From Deltaproteobacteria bacterium (lineage in GTDB: Bacteria; Desulfobacterota; Syntrophia; Syntrophales; Smithellaceae), in contig JAPLJP010000133.1 in assembly GCA_026388535.1 (NCBI GenBank), positions 1 to 45,679 of the forward strand: 45,679 bases of DNA, read 5' to 3'. The notes under the pieces are model-generated. The model made no database searches and had not been told where the DNA came from. It saw only the letters and a list, made by a program, of their open reading frames with translations. Position numbers and translations under genes: made by a program. Positions 1-9,200 of the stretch are shown here, one piece after another. Within the stretch, counting starts at the first letter, position 1. The number at the start of each line of letters is the position of its first letter.

Positions 1-2
1 TT

Positions 3-629
3 GCAACCTCAAAATTCCTGCAGGTAGATCTCGGATCGCAAGGATGACTCAAGAGCGGGCATTTCAGAGATGTGGCAATCTATGAGGACGAGAGATCGGA
101 TGCCCTCCTTGTCCTGGTAAGTGATGGAGGGGTGAACATCTCTCCCGGCATAAGGGAAAAACTTAAAATCATCAGTAATGCCGTATCGGTTGCTCATGGT
201 TTGGGCATCAAAATCCCGAGGGTAGCCCTCCTGTCAGGAGCTGAAAAGGTGCACCCCGATTTCCAGTCTACCATTGATGCGGTCGCATTGGTGAAGATGT
301 GCCAGGATGGTGGTGCGGAGGACTGCGTGGTTGACGGTCCGTTCGCCCTGGATAATGCCATTGACATGGATTCCGCCCGTCTGAAAGGTATTGAATCGCC
401 TGTAGCAGGCAGTGCAGATATCCTCATCATGCCGAATCTGGAGGCAGGCAATATCTTCTGCAAAGGTCTCCAATATTATGCCGGAAGAATGCTCATTCAC
501 GTGGGTATGGGCGCAAAGGCCCCCATCCTGATTGACTCGCGCACAGCCAAGGTTAAGGAAAAGCTGCACTCCATTGCGCTGGCTAAACTCATGTGCACTG
601 ATTCCTCACGGGAAAGAGAGGAGGCATAA
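3..629 (+). CDS. ptb: Phosphate butyryltransferase / phosphotransacetylase family, 5'-partial
   Basis: Enzyme of the Pta/Ptb acyltransferase family, which interconverts acyl-CoA and acyl-phosphate in the cytoplasm. The open part (ORF from a GTG at 72) covers about the last two thirds of a family protein of about 300 residues, and the start lies outside the window. The family-type stretch ATSKFLQ is read at bases 3-23 and LKSGHFRDVAIYE from base 48, but an in-frame TGA at 45-47 separates them. Skipping one base near 27 and adding one near 46 restores a normal-looking sequence (LQ-V-ISDRKD-G-LKSG), so two compensating indels are likely, from either contig-edge errors or a real lesion. Gly-rich C-terminal motifs such as PNLEAGNIFCKGLQYY are typical of the family. 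Butyrate kinase lies two genes downstream, which favours Ptb over Pta. The family call is secure; the substrate is inferred from the neighbour. Confidence 0.82.
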
Positions 630-631
630 AA

Positions 632-1078
632 ATGGAGGACAAAAACTACATCATTCGTCAGATATCAGTCTTTATAGACAATAAGCCTGCCACCTTAGCC
701 GAGATGGCGCGTCACCTAGCCGACAACAACATCAATCTGCGGGCGTTTTCCCTCGCAGAGGCTCGCGATTTTGGCGCAACACGTATTATCGTGGCTAATC
801 CCGACAGATGTGTCGAAGTGCTGAAGAAAACCAGATATCACTTCATAGAAAGCGAAGTTCTCGCCGTAGAAGTTGCCGACAGGCCCGGCGGAATGGCGGA
901 TGTGCTCGAATTCATAGCCCATGAGCATATCAGCGTGGAATACGCTTACGCCATGATAGAAAAGCGAGAGGGATCGGCAGTCATTATCCTGCGAGTCGAC
1001 AATCCCGGAAAGGCAATCATGGCCCTGCGAAAAAGAAATATTCAGCTTCTGACCACAGAAGATATAGCACATTTATAA
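632..1078 (+). CDS. Tandem ACT domain protein
   Basis: A 148-residue protein made of two ACT modules (about residues 7-70 and 75-146), each with the beta-alpha-beta-beta-alpha-beta pattern. The first begins IIRQISVFIDNKPATLAEM and the second ends with the typical RVDNPGKAIMALRKR. Stand-alone ACT proteins usually bind amino acids or other small ligands and act allosterically. There is no catalytic domain. It begins 2 bases after the ptb stop and ends 17 bases before buk, so it is almost certainly co-transcribed and translationally coupled with them. Relatives are often encoded beside acyl-CoA ligase or indolepyruvate oxidoreductase genes. Here it may sense a branched-chain or aromatic amino acid and adjust acyl-phosphate metabolism, which is inference from position only. 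Confidence 0.85.
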   Translation: MEDKNYIIRQISVFIDNKPATLAEMARHLADNNINLRAFSLAEARDFGATRIIVANPDRCVEVLKKTRYHFIESEVLAVEVADRPGGMADVLEFIAHEHISVEYAYAMIEKREGSAVIILRVDNPGKAIMALRKRNIQLLTTEDIAHL

Positions 1079-1095
1079 TAAAGCAAGACAAAGCA

Positions 1096-2160
1096 ATGCA
1101 AAATTTCAAAATACTGATCATTAATCCCGGCAGCACATCCACAAAGGTTGCGCTGTTTCAGGGGTGCCAGATTATCATATCTCAAACCATCGGGCACACT
1201 GATCAGGATGGTTCAGTATCAAAAAAGGTCATTGACCAATTGGGAATGAGAGAAAAGGCTGTTAGAAACTTCATTGACGAAAACCTCATCTCGGGCGTTG
1301 ATGCTGTGGTAGGCAGGGGAGGACTTCTCAAGCCTCTTCAGGGAGGTACATATAGGGTGAATGCGAATATGTGCAGGGACCTCGAAGAGGCACGTTACGG
1401 AGAGCATGCGAGTAATCTCGGTCCCATACTTGCGCGGCGGTTTGGTGACATATTTCATGTCCCTGCATACATCGTAGACCCAGTAACCGTTGATGAATAC
1501 GAGCCGTCTTCGAGGATTTCCGGAGTTCCCGGTATCGAGCGGAAATGCCGCACCCATGCACTGAATATCAAATCGGTTTCACGGCGATGCGCCAAAGACT
1601 TGGGAAAGGATATTGAAAATACCACATTCATAGTCGCGCATCTTGGGGGAGGCATTTCGGTGTGTGCGCTCGAGGGCGGAAGGATTATCGATTCCACGGA
1701 CGCCCTGCTCGGAGAAGGACCATTCAGTATGGAGCGGGCGGGCACACTGCCCCTGGCCGGAGTGGTGGATTTTTGTTTTGATAAAGGCTTTTCCAAAAAA
1801 GAGGTGCTCTCGCTTTTCTCCAAACAAAGCGGGTTCAAGGGATACATCGGCACTGATCGCTTTACCGACGTGCTGGACAGGATCCATACAGGCGATAAGC
1901 AGGCAAGCCGCATATTCGAGGCCATGGTGATGCAGACCGTAAAATGGATAGGGGGAATGATAGCTCTGGTTAAGGGAAAGACGGATGCAGTCATTCTTAC
2001 AGGAGGCATGGCAAATTCACAGCACCTCACAAATGCTTTATACACCCATATCTCACCCCTTGCTGAAGTGAGGCTCTACCCCGGCGAATTCGAGATGGAG
2101 GCTCTTGCCGAAGGCGTTTTGCGCGTTCTGCAGAAAAGTGAAGCATCTCTTGAGTACTGA
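1096..2160 (+). CDS. buk: Butyrate kinase
   Basis: Acetokinase-family (ASKHA fold) enzyme transferring phosphate between butyryl-phosphate and ADP, giving ATP by substrate-level phosphorylation; in a syntroph it could also run in the activating direction. The N-terminal phosphate loop ILIINPGSTSTKVALF (residues 5-20), the adenosine motif VAHLGGGISV (about 180) and VILTGGMANS (about 300) are all present, and 354 residues is the normal length for Buk (acetate kinase is about 400). Substrate could be butyrate, isobutyrate or another short branched acid. It is the last gene of ptb-ACT-buk and is followed by a terminator-like hairpin. Confidence 0.93.
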   Translation: MQNFKILIINPGSTSTKVALFQGCQIIISQTIGHTDQDGSVSKKVIDQLGMREKAVRNFIDENLISGVDAVVGRGGLLKPLQGGTYRVNANMCRDLEEARYGEHASNLGPILARRFGDIFHVPAYIVDPVTVDEYEPSSRISGVPGIERKCRTHALNIKSVSRRCAKDLGKDIENTTFIVAHLGGGISVCALEGGRIIDSTDALLGEGPFSMERAGTLPLAGVVDFCFDKGFSKKEVLSLFSKQSGFKGYIGTDRFTDVLDRIHTGDKQASRIFEAMVMQTVKWIGGMIALVKGKTDAVILTGGMANSQHLTNALYTHISPLAEVRLYPGEFEMEALAEGVLRVLQKSEASLEY

Positions 2161-2210
2161 AATGAAACTCCCCGTGGTAAGCCACAGGATCTTCTGCAAA
2201 GACCATCCAC

Positions 2211-2245
2211 AAAGATTAATTGAGGTGATCAATCGTTAATCTTTT
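2211..2245 (+). terminator. Hairpin after buk
   Basis: The arms AAAGATTAA and TTAATCTTT (with an inner TTGA/TCAA pair) form an AT-rich inverted repeat whose right arm runs into a short T tract, about 50 bases after the buk stop. It is a plausible intrinsic terminator for the ptb operon, weak because the stem has few GC pairs. A second small palindrome (CAACTG...CAGTTG near 2270-2293) lies just beyond. Nothing else was recognised up to 2350. Confidence 0.5.
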
Positions 2246-2350
2246 TCGATTCGTAATCCTCAATTCTTACAACTGCTCAATACTGAACAGTTGCAGGTGA
2301 AAGCGATAATCGAGATAAAACTTAATTAGAAACGGGTTTTTCTTCCTGAA

Positions 2351-2824
2351 TCAGCGGACTCCCCTATGTTCATCAATTTCCACTTTTTCCCATTTGGCGG
2401 AGGTGACTTTCCAGACATTCGATTCCTTCTTCAACGTTACATCGAAGTCATACATGCCAAGCGATTGCGGAATCAGGTCGGACGCTGAGCCTGTCTTGTT
2501 TCCACTGGTCAGGACGGTCTGAAATACAGCTTTGGCCGATGTATTCTCAACGGATATTTCGAGATTGTTGATATAAACTGATATCTTCGGGTATTGATAG
2601 AAATAGCCAAGCAGCAGACCTTTGATAGTTTCGTGGTTGAATCCTTGAGGATCGTTGTAGTCTTTTGCGACGTTGTTGATGATCTTCTTAACATCCTTCT
2701 CTTCAGCCGCCGTCTGGATGTCAGTAATGACCTTCTTGACCTTATTTTGCTCAGTCTCTTTGTGACAACCGAGGGCGGTAATGGTTAGTACGAAAATAAG
2801 GAGAATCGTCACAACACGTCTCAT
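2351..2824 (-). CDS. Putative lipoprotein, NTF2-like fold possible
   Basis: The ORF track extends to 3082, but the internal ATG at 2824 starts a classic lipoprotein signal: MRRVV, hydrophobic core, lipobox ITALGC, with Cys about residue 19. The upstream part has no protein-like character and overlaps the neighbouring gene, so the short start (157 residues) is preferred. The mature part has an early helical stretch (VITDIQTAAEEKDVKKIINNV), then alternating strands ending in WKVTSAKWEKVEI, a pattern common in NTF2-like or SnoaL-like secreted proteins. The function is unknown. It is likely anchored in the outer or inner membrane by a lipidated Cys. Confidence 0.7.
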   Translation of the reverse strand: MRRVVTILLIFVLTITALGCHKETEQNKVKKVITDIQTAAEEKDVKKIINNVAKDYNDPQGFNHETIKGLLLGYFYQYPKISVYINNLEISVENTSAKAVFQTVLTSGNKTGSASDLIPQSLGMYDFDVTLKKESNVWKVTSAKWEKVEIDEHRGVR

Positions 2825-2999
2825 ACCAATTCGCTTTCTTTGGCTAACTTTGTTGGCTGCGTCGTCGGCTTCCTCAACGTATGCATAATAAGCCTCGTAG
2901 CCTCCTCCTTGCCGCCGCGTTATCCTTTGAAAGCAAAATGGTATCATGGAGTAGGTCCTTTCACTTACGACAAGTTGAGAAAGGCAGTTAGCACTATTA

Positions 3000-3875
3000 T
3001 CATTTCTGCAACTTAACCACTTTGTAACCGCGTTTGCGCAACAAATTAACCAAACCATCCGCGCCGACAAGATGCGCCGCACCCACGACCACTATAGTGT
3101 TTTCTAAACCATTGAGATAGCCTTCGATATTCCTCACCCATTTATTGTTTCGGTCAACAATCATGGTCTGATATAATTTTGGATAGAGTTTTAGTTCTTT
3201 GATGTAAAGTTCTTCCATTTTGGGCTCATTTCCCTTTCTCCAGGCGGCCAGATATTCTCCCAGCATTACTTCAATTTGTTTGAGTTCCTCGATAGATTCA
3301 AGGATTTGGTCGCTTCCCACGCTTGCGTCAATTGTAGTAAGAAGACTGATTTGCTGATCCACTGTTTCCAAACTTCCGGTAGCTTTTCCATCCTGCATAG
3401 CCTTATCTTTGAAGAAATAATCAATCCCTTTCTGGGGATCGGCACCGATTTTGTTCATTTCTAATAACGTAAGTGTCATCACAAACATGGTCGGCTTAAG
3501 AAATTGGTATTGCTCCAGTGGATAATTCCGTTCTTTACAAAAGTTTTCAGCTTTGGCGTAAGCCGCTGATGAAATATGATCTTTGAGAGTTGTGCCGTCA
3601 TTGTAAATTGCCTGACTTAAAAATTTCCCCATATATTCCGGATTCTCCATATCGCCGGGCGGGACTTCAAATATTATTTTACGGGAGTTCTGATATGCTG
3701 TAAAAAATTCGGCAGGCAGGGGATAATCAGACGCCCTCAGCATGTGAAAAGAGCCGGCAAGATAAACATTTGCCTTGGAAGATCTTGCCACCCACACGGA
3801 ACTTTCCGCCCCAACACTGGAAGCTGAAAACAAAATAACCAATACCAGCGCCGTTCGCAACAAATTTAGTATCAT
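3000..3875 (-). CDS. TraB/GumN family secreted protein
   Basis: A 291-residue protein with an N-terminal signal peptide (MILNLLRTALVLVILFSASSVGA) followed by the TraB/PrgY/GumN domain. The opening strand-turn motif VYLAGSFHMLRASDYPLP, with its family-type GSxH, and the closing NTIVVVGAAHLVGADGLVNLLRKRGYKV are characteristic. Some family members (Tiki-like) have metalloprotease activity, and the GSxH and GAAH histidines fit that, but activity in bacterial GumN-like members is unproven. The predicted location is periplasmic. It lies upstream of the lipoprotein on the same strand with 175 bases between them, so co-transcription is possible. Confidence 0.85.
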   Translation of the reverse strand: MILNLLRTALVLVILFSASSVGAESSVWVARSSKANVYLAGSFHMLRASDYPLPAEFFTAYQNSRKIIFEVPPGDMENPEYMGKFLSQAIYNDGTTLKDHISSAAYAKAENFCKERNYPLEQYQFLKPTMFVMTLTLLEMNKIGADPQKGIDYFFKDKAMQDGKATGSLETVDQQISLLTTIDASVGSDQILESIEELKQIEVMLGEYLAAWRKGNEPKMEELYIKELKLYPKLYQTMIVDRNNKWVRNIEGYLNGLENTIVVVGAAHLVGADGLVNLLRKRGYKVVKLQK

Positions 3876-4512
3876 TGAATTCTCCTTACCTTGGACTAAT
3901 CAAATATTACCCTACATTCCGAATACGATCAAGAAGTTCAGGCAGGTTTGAACAAGCTTTTTTATATTTGATTTAAAAATGATATTGGTCGCGAAATAAG
4001 TTATTTCTACTTAAAAACAAAGGAGTTACACTGATACAAGAACCGGATGGATGAAGATTTTCCGTTTTAAGCTATTGACTTTTTTCCGTCTTCGCTGTAA
4101 AAAAGCGGCGACCTTTTAAGGGAGATAGTTGATGTTTGTCCCGGTCACCACAAAACTGTATTTAAATAGTATTAACTTCAGCTTAATTCAACGGGCATCC
4201 CTGCATTTTTTTTTATTAATCAAAGAGAAAAGCAATCAACATTTTACTTCCTGCGAAAACGGGATTCACGGGTATGAACTCCAAAGCAAGCTTTGGAATT
4301 CATACCCTCCGCTTTGCGGGATAATTCGACTAACAAGATTAAGTGCATTCTGGTTTGTCACTGATCACGCTGCGCTGCGCTTCGGGAATATCCCCAAGGG
4401 ACAATTCCATTTACGCTTCAAATTTCGTTTCACTCATGTTCAGCGAATGTCATTGATTCGACTAACGCTTCCTATAGTTAGCGGGTCTCATTAATTAAGG
4501 AGGATTTTTATT
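3876..4512. other. 637-base intergenic region ahead of GAPDH
   Basis: The first 390 bases are AT-rich with no recognised gene. A possible TTGACT box at about 4075 precedes a T-rich run, but no convincing -10 was found. Bases 4266-4494 are occupied by a copy of the interspersed structured repeat described separately, which ends directly in front of the GAPDH ribosome binding site (AAGGAGGA at about 4496-4503). The 121-residue ORF at 4129 is read mostly through this repeat and is not accepted as a gene. Confidence 0.6.
4266..4494 (+). repeat. Interspersed structured repeat, copy 1
   Basis: It begins TCACGGGTATGAACTCCAAAG, continues through the palindrome around CAAAGCAAGCTTTG and CCCTCCGCTTTGCGGG, then ATAATTCGACTAAC, and ends GGGTCTCATTAA. 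This copy is the longest and carries extra sequence between two ATTCGACTAAC blocks. The same blocks recur in five other places in the window. Confidence 0.8.
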
Positions 4513-5790
4513 ATGGCAAAAGTTCAGGTATTTGAAAATAAACCGCCGGTTCTCGGCATCAATAGTCTGGGAAGAATAGGAAAATTAACTTTATGGCACC
4601 ATGTAGGCAGAAAGTATTTTAAGGAAATCGTTGTCAATCTGGGGCGGGAAGCAGGCACAGGCATGGATGCCATCGCCCAAGCAATTGAAAAAGATACGAC
4701 CTACGGACTACTCCACAGGTTTCTTTATGGAATAAAGTCAGAGCGCCTCATTCAGATTACGGACGAAAAGAAAGGCAAAATGCTGATTGACGGCGTGCCT
4801 GTCACGATTCTCCGCGAAGCAAGAAATCCCGCCGAAATTCCCTGGCGGCAATACGGCGCGGATATCGTTCTGGAATGCACAGGAAAATTCAAGGACCCTA
4901 CCATTGCTTCTGATAACAAAAACGGTTCTATCCGGGGACATTTACACGGCGGGGCGAAGGCTGTCATCAACTCTTCTCCTTTCAAGATAAAGAACAAAGC
5001 TTTGTCTATGCCGGATGACGCCGTCACCTTGATTTACGGAATAAACCATACCGCTTTCGACCAAAAGAAACATCAGCTTGTTTCCGCGGCTTCCTGCACG
5101 ACCACAGGACTCGCCCACATGATTAAGCCGCTGCTGGCAAATGAAGAAACAAACAACATTCTTACGGCCTCTATGTCAACAATTCATGCTGTTACCAATT
5201 CCCAGAGTGTGTTGGACAGTGTTCCCAAAGCTGGCGAAATCGATCTGAGAAAAAACAGGAGCATTCTGAATAATATCATCCTGACATCCACGAATGCCGC
5301 CAAGGCGTTGGCGGAGGTAATTCCAGAGGTTCAGCATATAGGTTTCATGGCGGATTCAATCAGGGTGCCCATCAGCACCATGTCCTTAATCGTTCTAAAC
5401 GCGACCTTTCAGACACGCAAGAATAAACAAGGCGCGGAGATGAACATTAATACAAAAATGGTCAACGAAATCTACCGCAAGGCGGCCGAAAACAATCCCG
5501 AAAAATTGATAAAATTCACGATGGAACAAAATGTGCCGACTGATCTTATCGGCGTGGACGCGGCCGTAATCATTGAAGGCCAGTTCAATCATACACGGAC
5601 CGCTTTTATTAATCTGGATCTTTCTCATATTCCAAACTTGCCCGCCGATGTGATTAAAGCCTTTCCCGAAAAGTTAATGAAGGTACCCGTTGTCCATTCC
5701 AAGATATTCGGCTGGTATGACAATGAATATGGAAGCTACACAAACAGGATGGGAGATCTGACGGTCTACATTCACAAGAATATCTTATAG
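4513..5790 (+). CDS. gap: Glyceraldehyde-3-phosphate dehydrogenase, divergent long form
   Basis: NAD(P)-dependent oxidative phosphorylation of glyceraldehyde 3-phosphate, central glycolysis/gluconeogenesis. Seen: the nucleotide-binding LGINSLGRIGKLTL (residues 14-27), the catalytic Cys in SAASCTTT (C195), the catalytic His in STIHAVTNSQ (about H225) and the C-terminal WYDNEYGSYTNRMGDL. At 425 residues it is about 90 longer than ordinary GapA (about 335), with insertions in the N-terminal domain (GREAGTGMDAIAQ) and before the C-terminus, so it belongs to a divergent branch. The start is supported by AAGGAGGA eight to nine bases upstream. No glycolytic neighbour lies beside it except the PPDK-like gene opposite. 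Confidence 0.9.
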   Translation: MAKVQVFENKPPVLGINSLGRIGKLTLWHHVGRKYFKEIVVNLGREAGTGMDAIAQAIEKDTTYGLLHRFLYGIKSERLIQITDEKKGKMLIDGVPVTILREARNPAEIPWRQYGADIVLECTGKFKDPTIASDNKNGSIRGHLHGGAKAVINSSPFKIKNKALSMPDDAVTLIYGINHTAFDQKKHQLVSAASCTTTGLAHMIKPLLANEETNNILTASMSTIHAVTNSQSVLDSVPKAGEIDLRKNRSILNNIILTSTNAAKALAEVIPEVQHIGFMADSIRVPISTMSLIVLNATFQTRKNKQGAEMNINTKMVNEIYRKAAENNPEKLIKFTMEQNVPTDLIGVDAAVIIEGQFNHTRTAFINLDLSHIPNLPADVIKAFPEKLMKVPVVHSKIFGWYDNEYGSYTNRMGDLTVYIHKNIL

Positions 5791-5871
5791 ATAAGTCTGT
5801 TGACCGGGAGCGCATTCCCGTAGGAGGCGCAATTATAAGTGCTAATCTTCCTTGCCGGAAAAAGCCGAAGG

Positions 5872-6005
5872 CTTTACAATGCGCTCATCTGCTGTGTTGC
5901 GCTGCAAGCCGCACCGCTCAACGTATTAAAATACTTGTGACCTTTAGGTTATACGCTTCGCGGTACGGCTTTTTGCGCGCCTTGCATCTGAACATTTTTG
6001 AACAG
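5872..6005. repeat. Long palindromic intergenic repeat A
   Basis: The arms AAGCCGCACCGCTCAACGTAT (5906-5926) and ATACGCTTCGCGGTACGGCTT (5951-5971) pair with few mismatches. Outer parts (GCTCATCTGC... and ...GCATCTGAACATTTTTG) also mirror each other, making an almost end-to-end palindrome. The arrangement resembles palindromic elements common in Desulfobacterota intergenic regions (recall, not a search). It may act as a terminator between the convergent GAPDH and PPDK-like genes. The 16-base string GTGACCTTTAGGTTAT inside it recurs in inverted orientation near 25037-25052. Confidence 0.75.
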
Positions 6006-6080
6006 CCCCAAATTTTGGGTTTCTCTAACATCACAGTGCCGGCAACCGGATTCTCACAATTATTTATTGGAGTTCTTTGC

Positions 6081-6199
6081 CATTTCTAAATCAAAGATGA
6101 TATCGAGGCGGTGAGGAGGAGGCGCCGGAGGCGTATATGACAATACGTTGAGGACGCTGACGACGAAGCCAACAAAGATAGCGCTTTGATTGAGAAATG
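6081..6199. repeat. Long palindromic intergenic repeat B
   Basis: The ends CATTTCTAAATCAAAG (6081-6096) and CTTTGATTGAGAAATG (6184-6199) match in inverted orientation at 15 of 16 positions. The interior is GC-richer (GAGGAGGAGGCGCCGGAGGCG) and contains shorter inverted pieces. It sits just downstream of the minus-strand PPDK-like gene, which ends at 6207, and may help to end its transcript. It differs in sequence from repeat A. Together A and B fill nearly the whole 416-base gap between 5791 and 6206. Confidence 0.72.
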
Positions 6200-6206
6200 G
6201 ATGCTG

Positions 6207-9200
6207 TTATTCAGCTTCGCTCTCGTGTTGTCCAACATAGACAGTCCCGCTCCAACCGTCTATGCTGATGAAATCTCCCGCTTTAATAGTGCGATCTTCT
6301 ATTTTCGCGTATTCATCAGCTTCATATACTTTTAGCTTACTGAAACCGACAACTCCGACCTTGTTGAGCTGAGGTATTGTTACCGCGGCATGAGACGTGC
6401 TTCCGCCCTTGGCTGTCAGCAGTCCCTCCACCTGCAGAAGAACTCCGACATCATCCGGAACAGTATCGGGACGCACCAGAATTAAAGGTGTTTCCGGTTC
6501 AGCTCCGCGGAAACGTTTAATGTCCGCTTCTGAGTAGACCGCTCTGCCGCAAAGAGCACCGCCGTTCACTCCTATGCCCGTTCCCAAAACGGAGGATTGC
6601 AGATCCCGGGTATCTTTGAACCGTTTCCATCTTTGCGTTTTTATCTGATTCATATCCCGCGTCTGCAGTATGTACAATTTATCTCGGGTTGGACCTTCAA
6701 AGGTAAAATCAATCTCCTGATGATTGAAACCCTTCTCGTAAATTAGAATCTCAGAAATCCTTACCAGCTCGGCATAAATTTCAGGGAATTTCGCCTCCAA
6801 AGATATTCTGGGATCTCTGTATTCAGCGATTCTCTGCTTTTCGGAAATAGGATAAGTCTCCACCAGACCGGAAACAATATCGTCCCCCTGAACGCCGAAG
6901 ATAAAATCTCCGTATAAGGTTACATCGGATGACGAGCTTTTCGGTTCGCGGGTAAAGATAACTCCTGAACCGGAATTTTCATTCAGATTACCGAAAACCA
7001 TAGCCTGAACAATTACCGCTGTTCCCCATTTATCGGAAAGATGCATCTGACGACGGTAGATTTCCGCCTGTTCCGAATACCATGAATCGAAAACCTGGAG
7101 AACGGCGTGCCGCAGCTGCTCCAGAGGTTTTTCTTTGAGCGCAATGCCGTTATCCGTTATTCCTTTCTTATAGGAAAGAGCGATCTGTTTCATCTGTTCG
7201 GGTAGAAATTGTATCTTCCTTTCCACGCCAGACTCCTGCTTGAATTTGTCTATTATCGCGTCGAAAAAATTTCGATTCATGCCCTGGAACATTCCCCATG
7301 TCTGCAAAAACCGGCGATATGAATCCCACGCCGCCCACTGAAAGTTTTCCTTCGCACTGAGATCTTCCGCTATGGATTCGTTGATGCCCACATTTAGAAA
7401 AGATTTCATCATGCCGGGAAGCGAAACCGTGGCCCCGCTTCGCACAGACAACAGCAATGGATTGCGGTGATCACCTAATTTACGGCCGGTTATTCTCTCC
7501 AGCGCCGCGATCTCTTTATTCACGCGAATGGCAAGATCGTTAAAAATATACTTATAGCCATAGACTGCGTCATATCCTCTGAATACTTCCGTGGTGATAA
7601 TAAACCCCGGAGGCACATTAAAACCAAAGGAAACAAGCTCCTTAAGGAAATATCCCTTGTTTCCGAGGAGTATTTGATTATCCAGCTTTTTATTTTTTTT
7701 GTAAAACGATGAAACGGTCAACTCCGGATTATAGGCCATGACTACTTTAAGAATCTGTTTATTTTCCTTGAATTTTTCCGACTCGGCGTTCAGAGTTTTT
7801 ACGACCGTGTTGACAAAATTGTCCAACACCTGAAGACCGAAGGCCGAAGAGATAACACCTCTGATAAAATTTTCTGAATGCTGATAGATTGATTTTTCAT
7901 TTTTTTTCTGCGCGGATTCCGTGTCAGCCTCAGCATCGGGCCTGTAAATCTGCCCGATAATAACGGGCATGTTTAAGCTGTGGGCGTCAATGTAATAATT
8001 ACGAATAACATCCTGAATGTCCTTGGAGATAAAACGGAAAATATCAACGTATTGATCTATGGAAATTTGTTTGACCGGTAGGGCGTGCGTCACGTATTTT
8101 ACTTTGGCCGCCAGCCCTTCCGTTGCAATGCCTTCGATTTCCAGAGCGTTTATATAGAGCCACAAAAATGTGTGAATTTTTGTAATGGTGTGTTTGGTAA
8201 TAAATTTAAGATTAAACGATTGAACCAACTCTTCAAAAAGCATGGTGGCAAGGGTTTCCAGCCTCAGAGACAAGCCTACGGCCTCAAATTTTTTCTCATA
8301 GTAGGTCCCATACATTGACGGTATGCCAGCCGCGATGTGTCTCTTATAATATATGTTTTCATAAAACTGCGTTTTCTTGGGAGAAAGAATCGTTGCTTTC
8401 AGCATGGATAAAAACTTCAAAATAATTGTAAGGCTCCGGTAATAATTCCTGACGTTCAGAGCGCGTTTCAGCGACGCTATATCGGTTTTAGGAAAGGCAT
8501 TGGCCGATTCCAGGTCTTTCAATAAATCGATATACTGCGGATAGTATTTTTTGTAGATCAACTGATAAATGCGGATCATTATCTGTATCCGCTCCTGATC
8601 TCTTTCGTTAATGCCTTTTATGTGATTAAGCTCTTTGCAGACTCTTGCCTTGTCCCATTCTAGAAATTTCCTGAGATTATCATTAATCTTCTTAAAGAAA
8701 TATTCAAATGCCTTATGCATTCCGTCGAAATATTCTCCGGAATTTACTACCTGTTCATACACTTCATCGGGAATATGCACGCGGAGAAAATTTTTATCGC
8801 CGGAGCGCCAGTATTGAAAAATGTCCTCGATAAACTTCACAAGCAGGCTGTTGCTTTCAACGTGGGATTGCTTACGTAAAAAATACACTAGCTTGTCGTT
8901 ACGGGAAGAAAGTTCGTCAACTTTGGTGGAGATATCTCTCAATTCTCCTTCGGCGCCGATTTCGCTGAAGTAGACCGGAAAAATTCTCAGGAGCTGTTTT
9001 ACCAGATTATAGGCCGGCGCGATATCGGTATTGAGCAGAGCGGAAATGTTTTTCTGGATGAGATCCGTGTCGCGAACAAAAATCCCTCCGATTTTCAAAT
9101 TGATAATCAAGGCGGAAATCAACTTTTTTGTCCATCGCGGCTTCATCCCGATAATCTCGAGCCAAGATCGTATATTGGTGATATGGGCAGGATTGACTTT

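Noticed and set aside
1455-2045. 196-residue minus-strand ORF inside buk
   Set aside because: Antisense to a clear butyrate kinase; composition is that of a shadow.
4129-4494. 121-residue ORF before GAPDH with a reasonable ribosome site
   Set aside because: Most of it is read through an interspersed repeat copy, and the sequence has no protein-like character; chance ORF.
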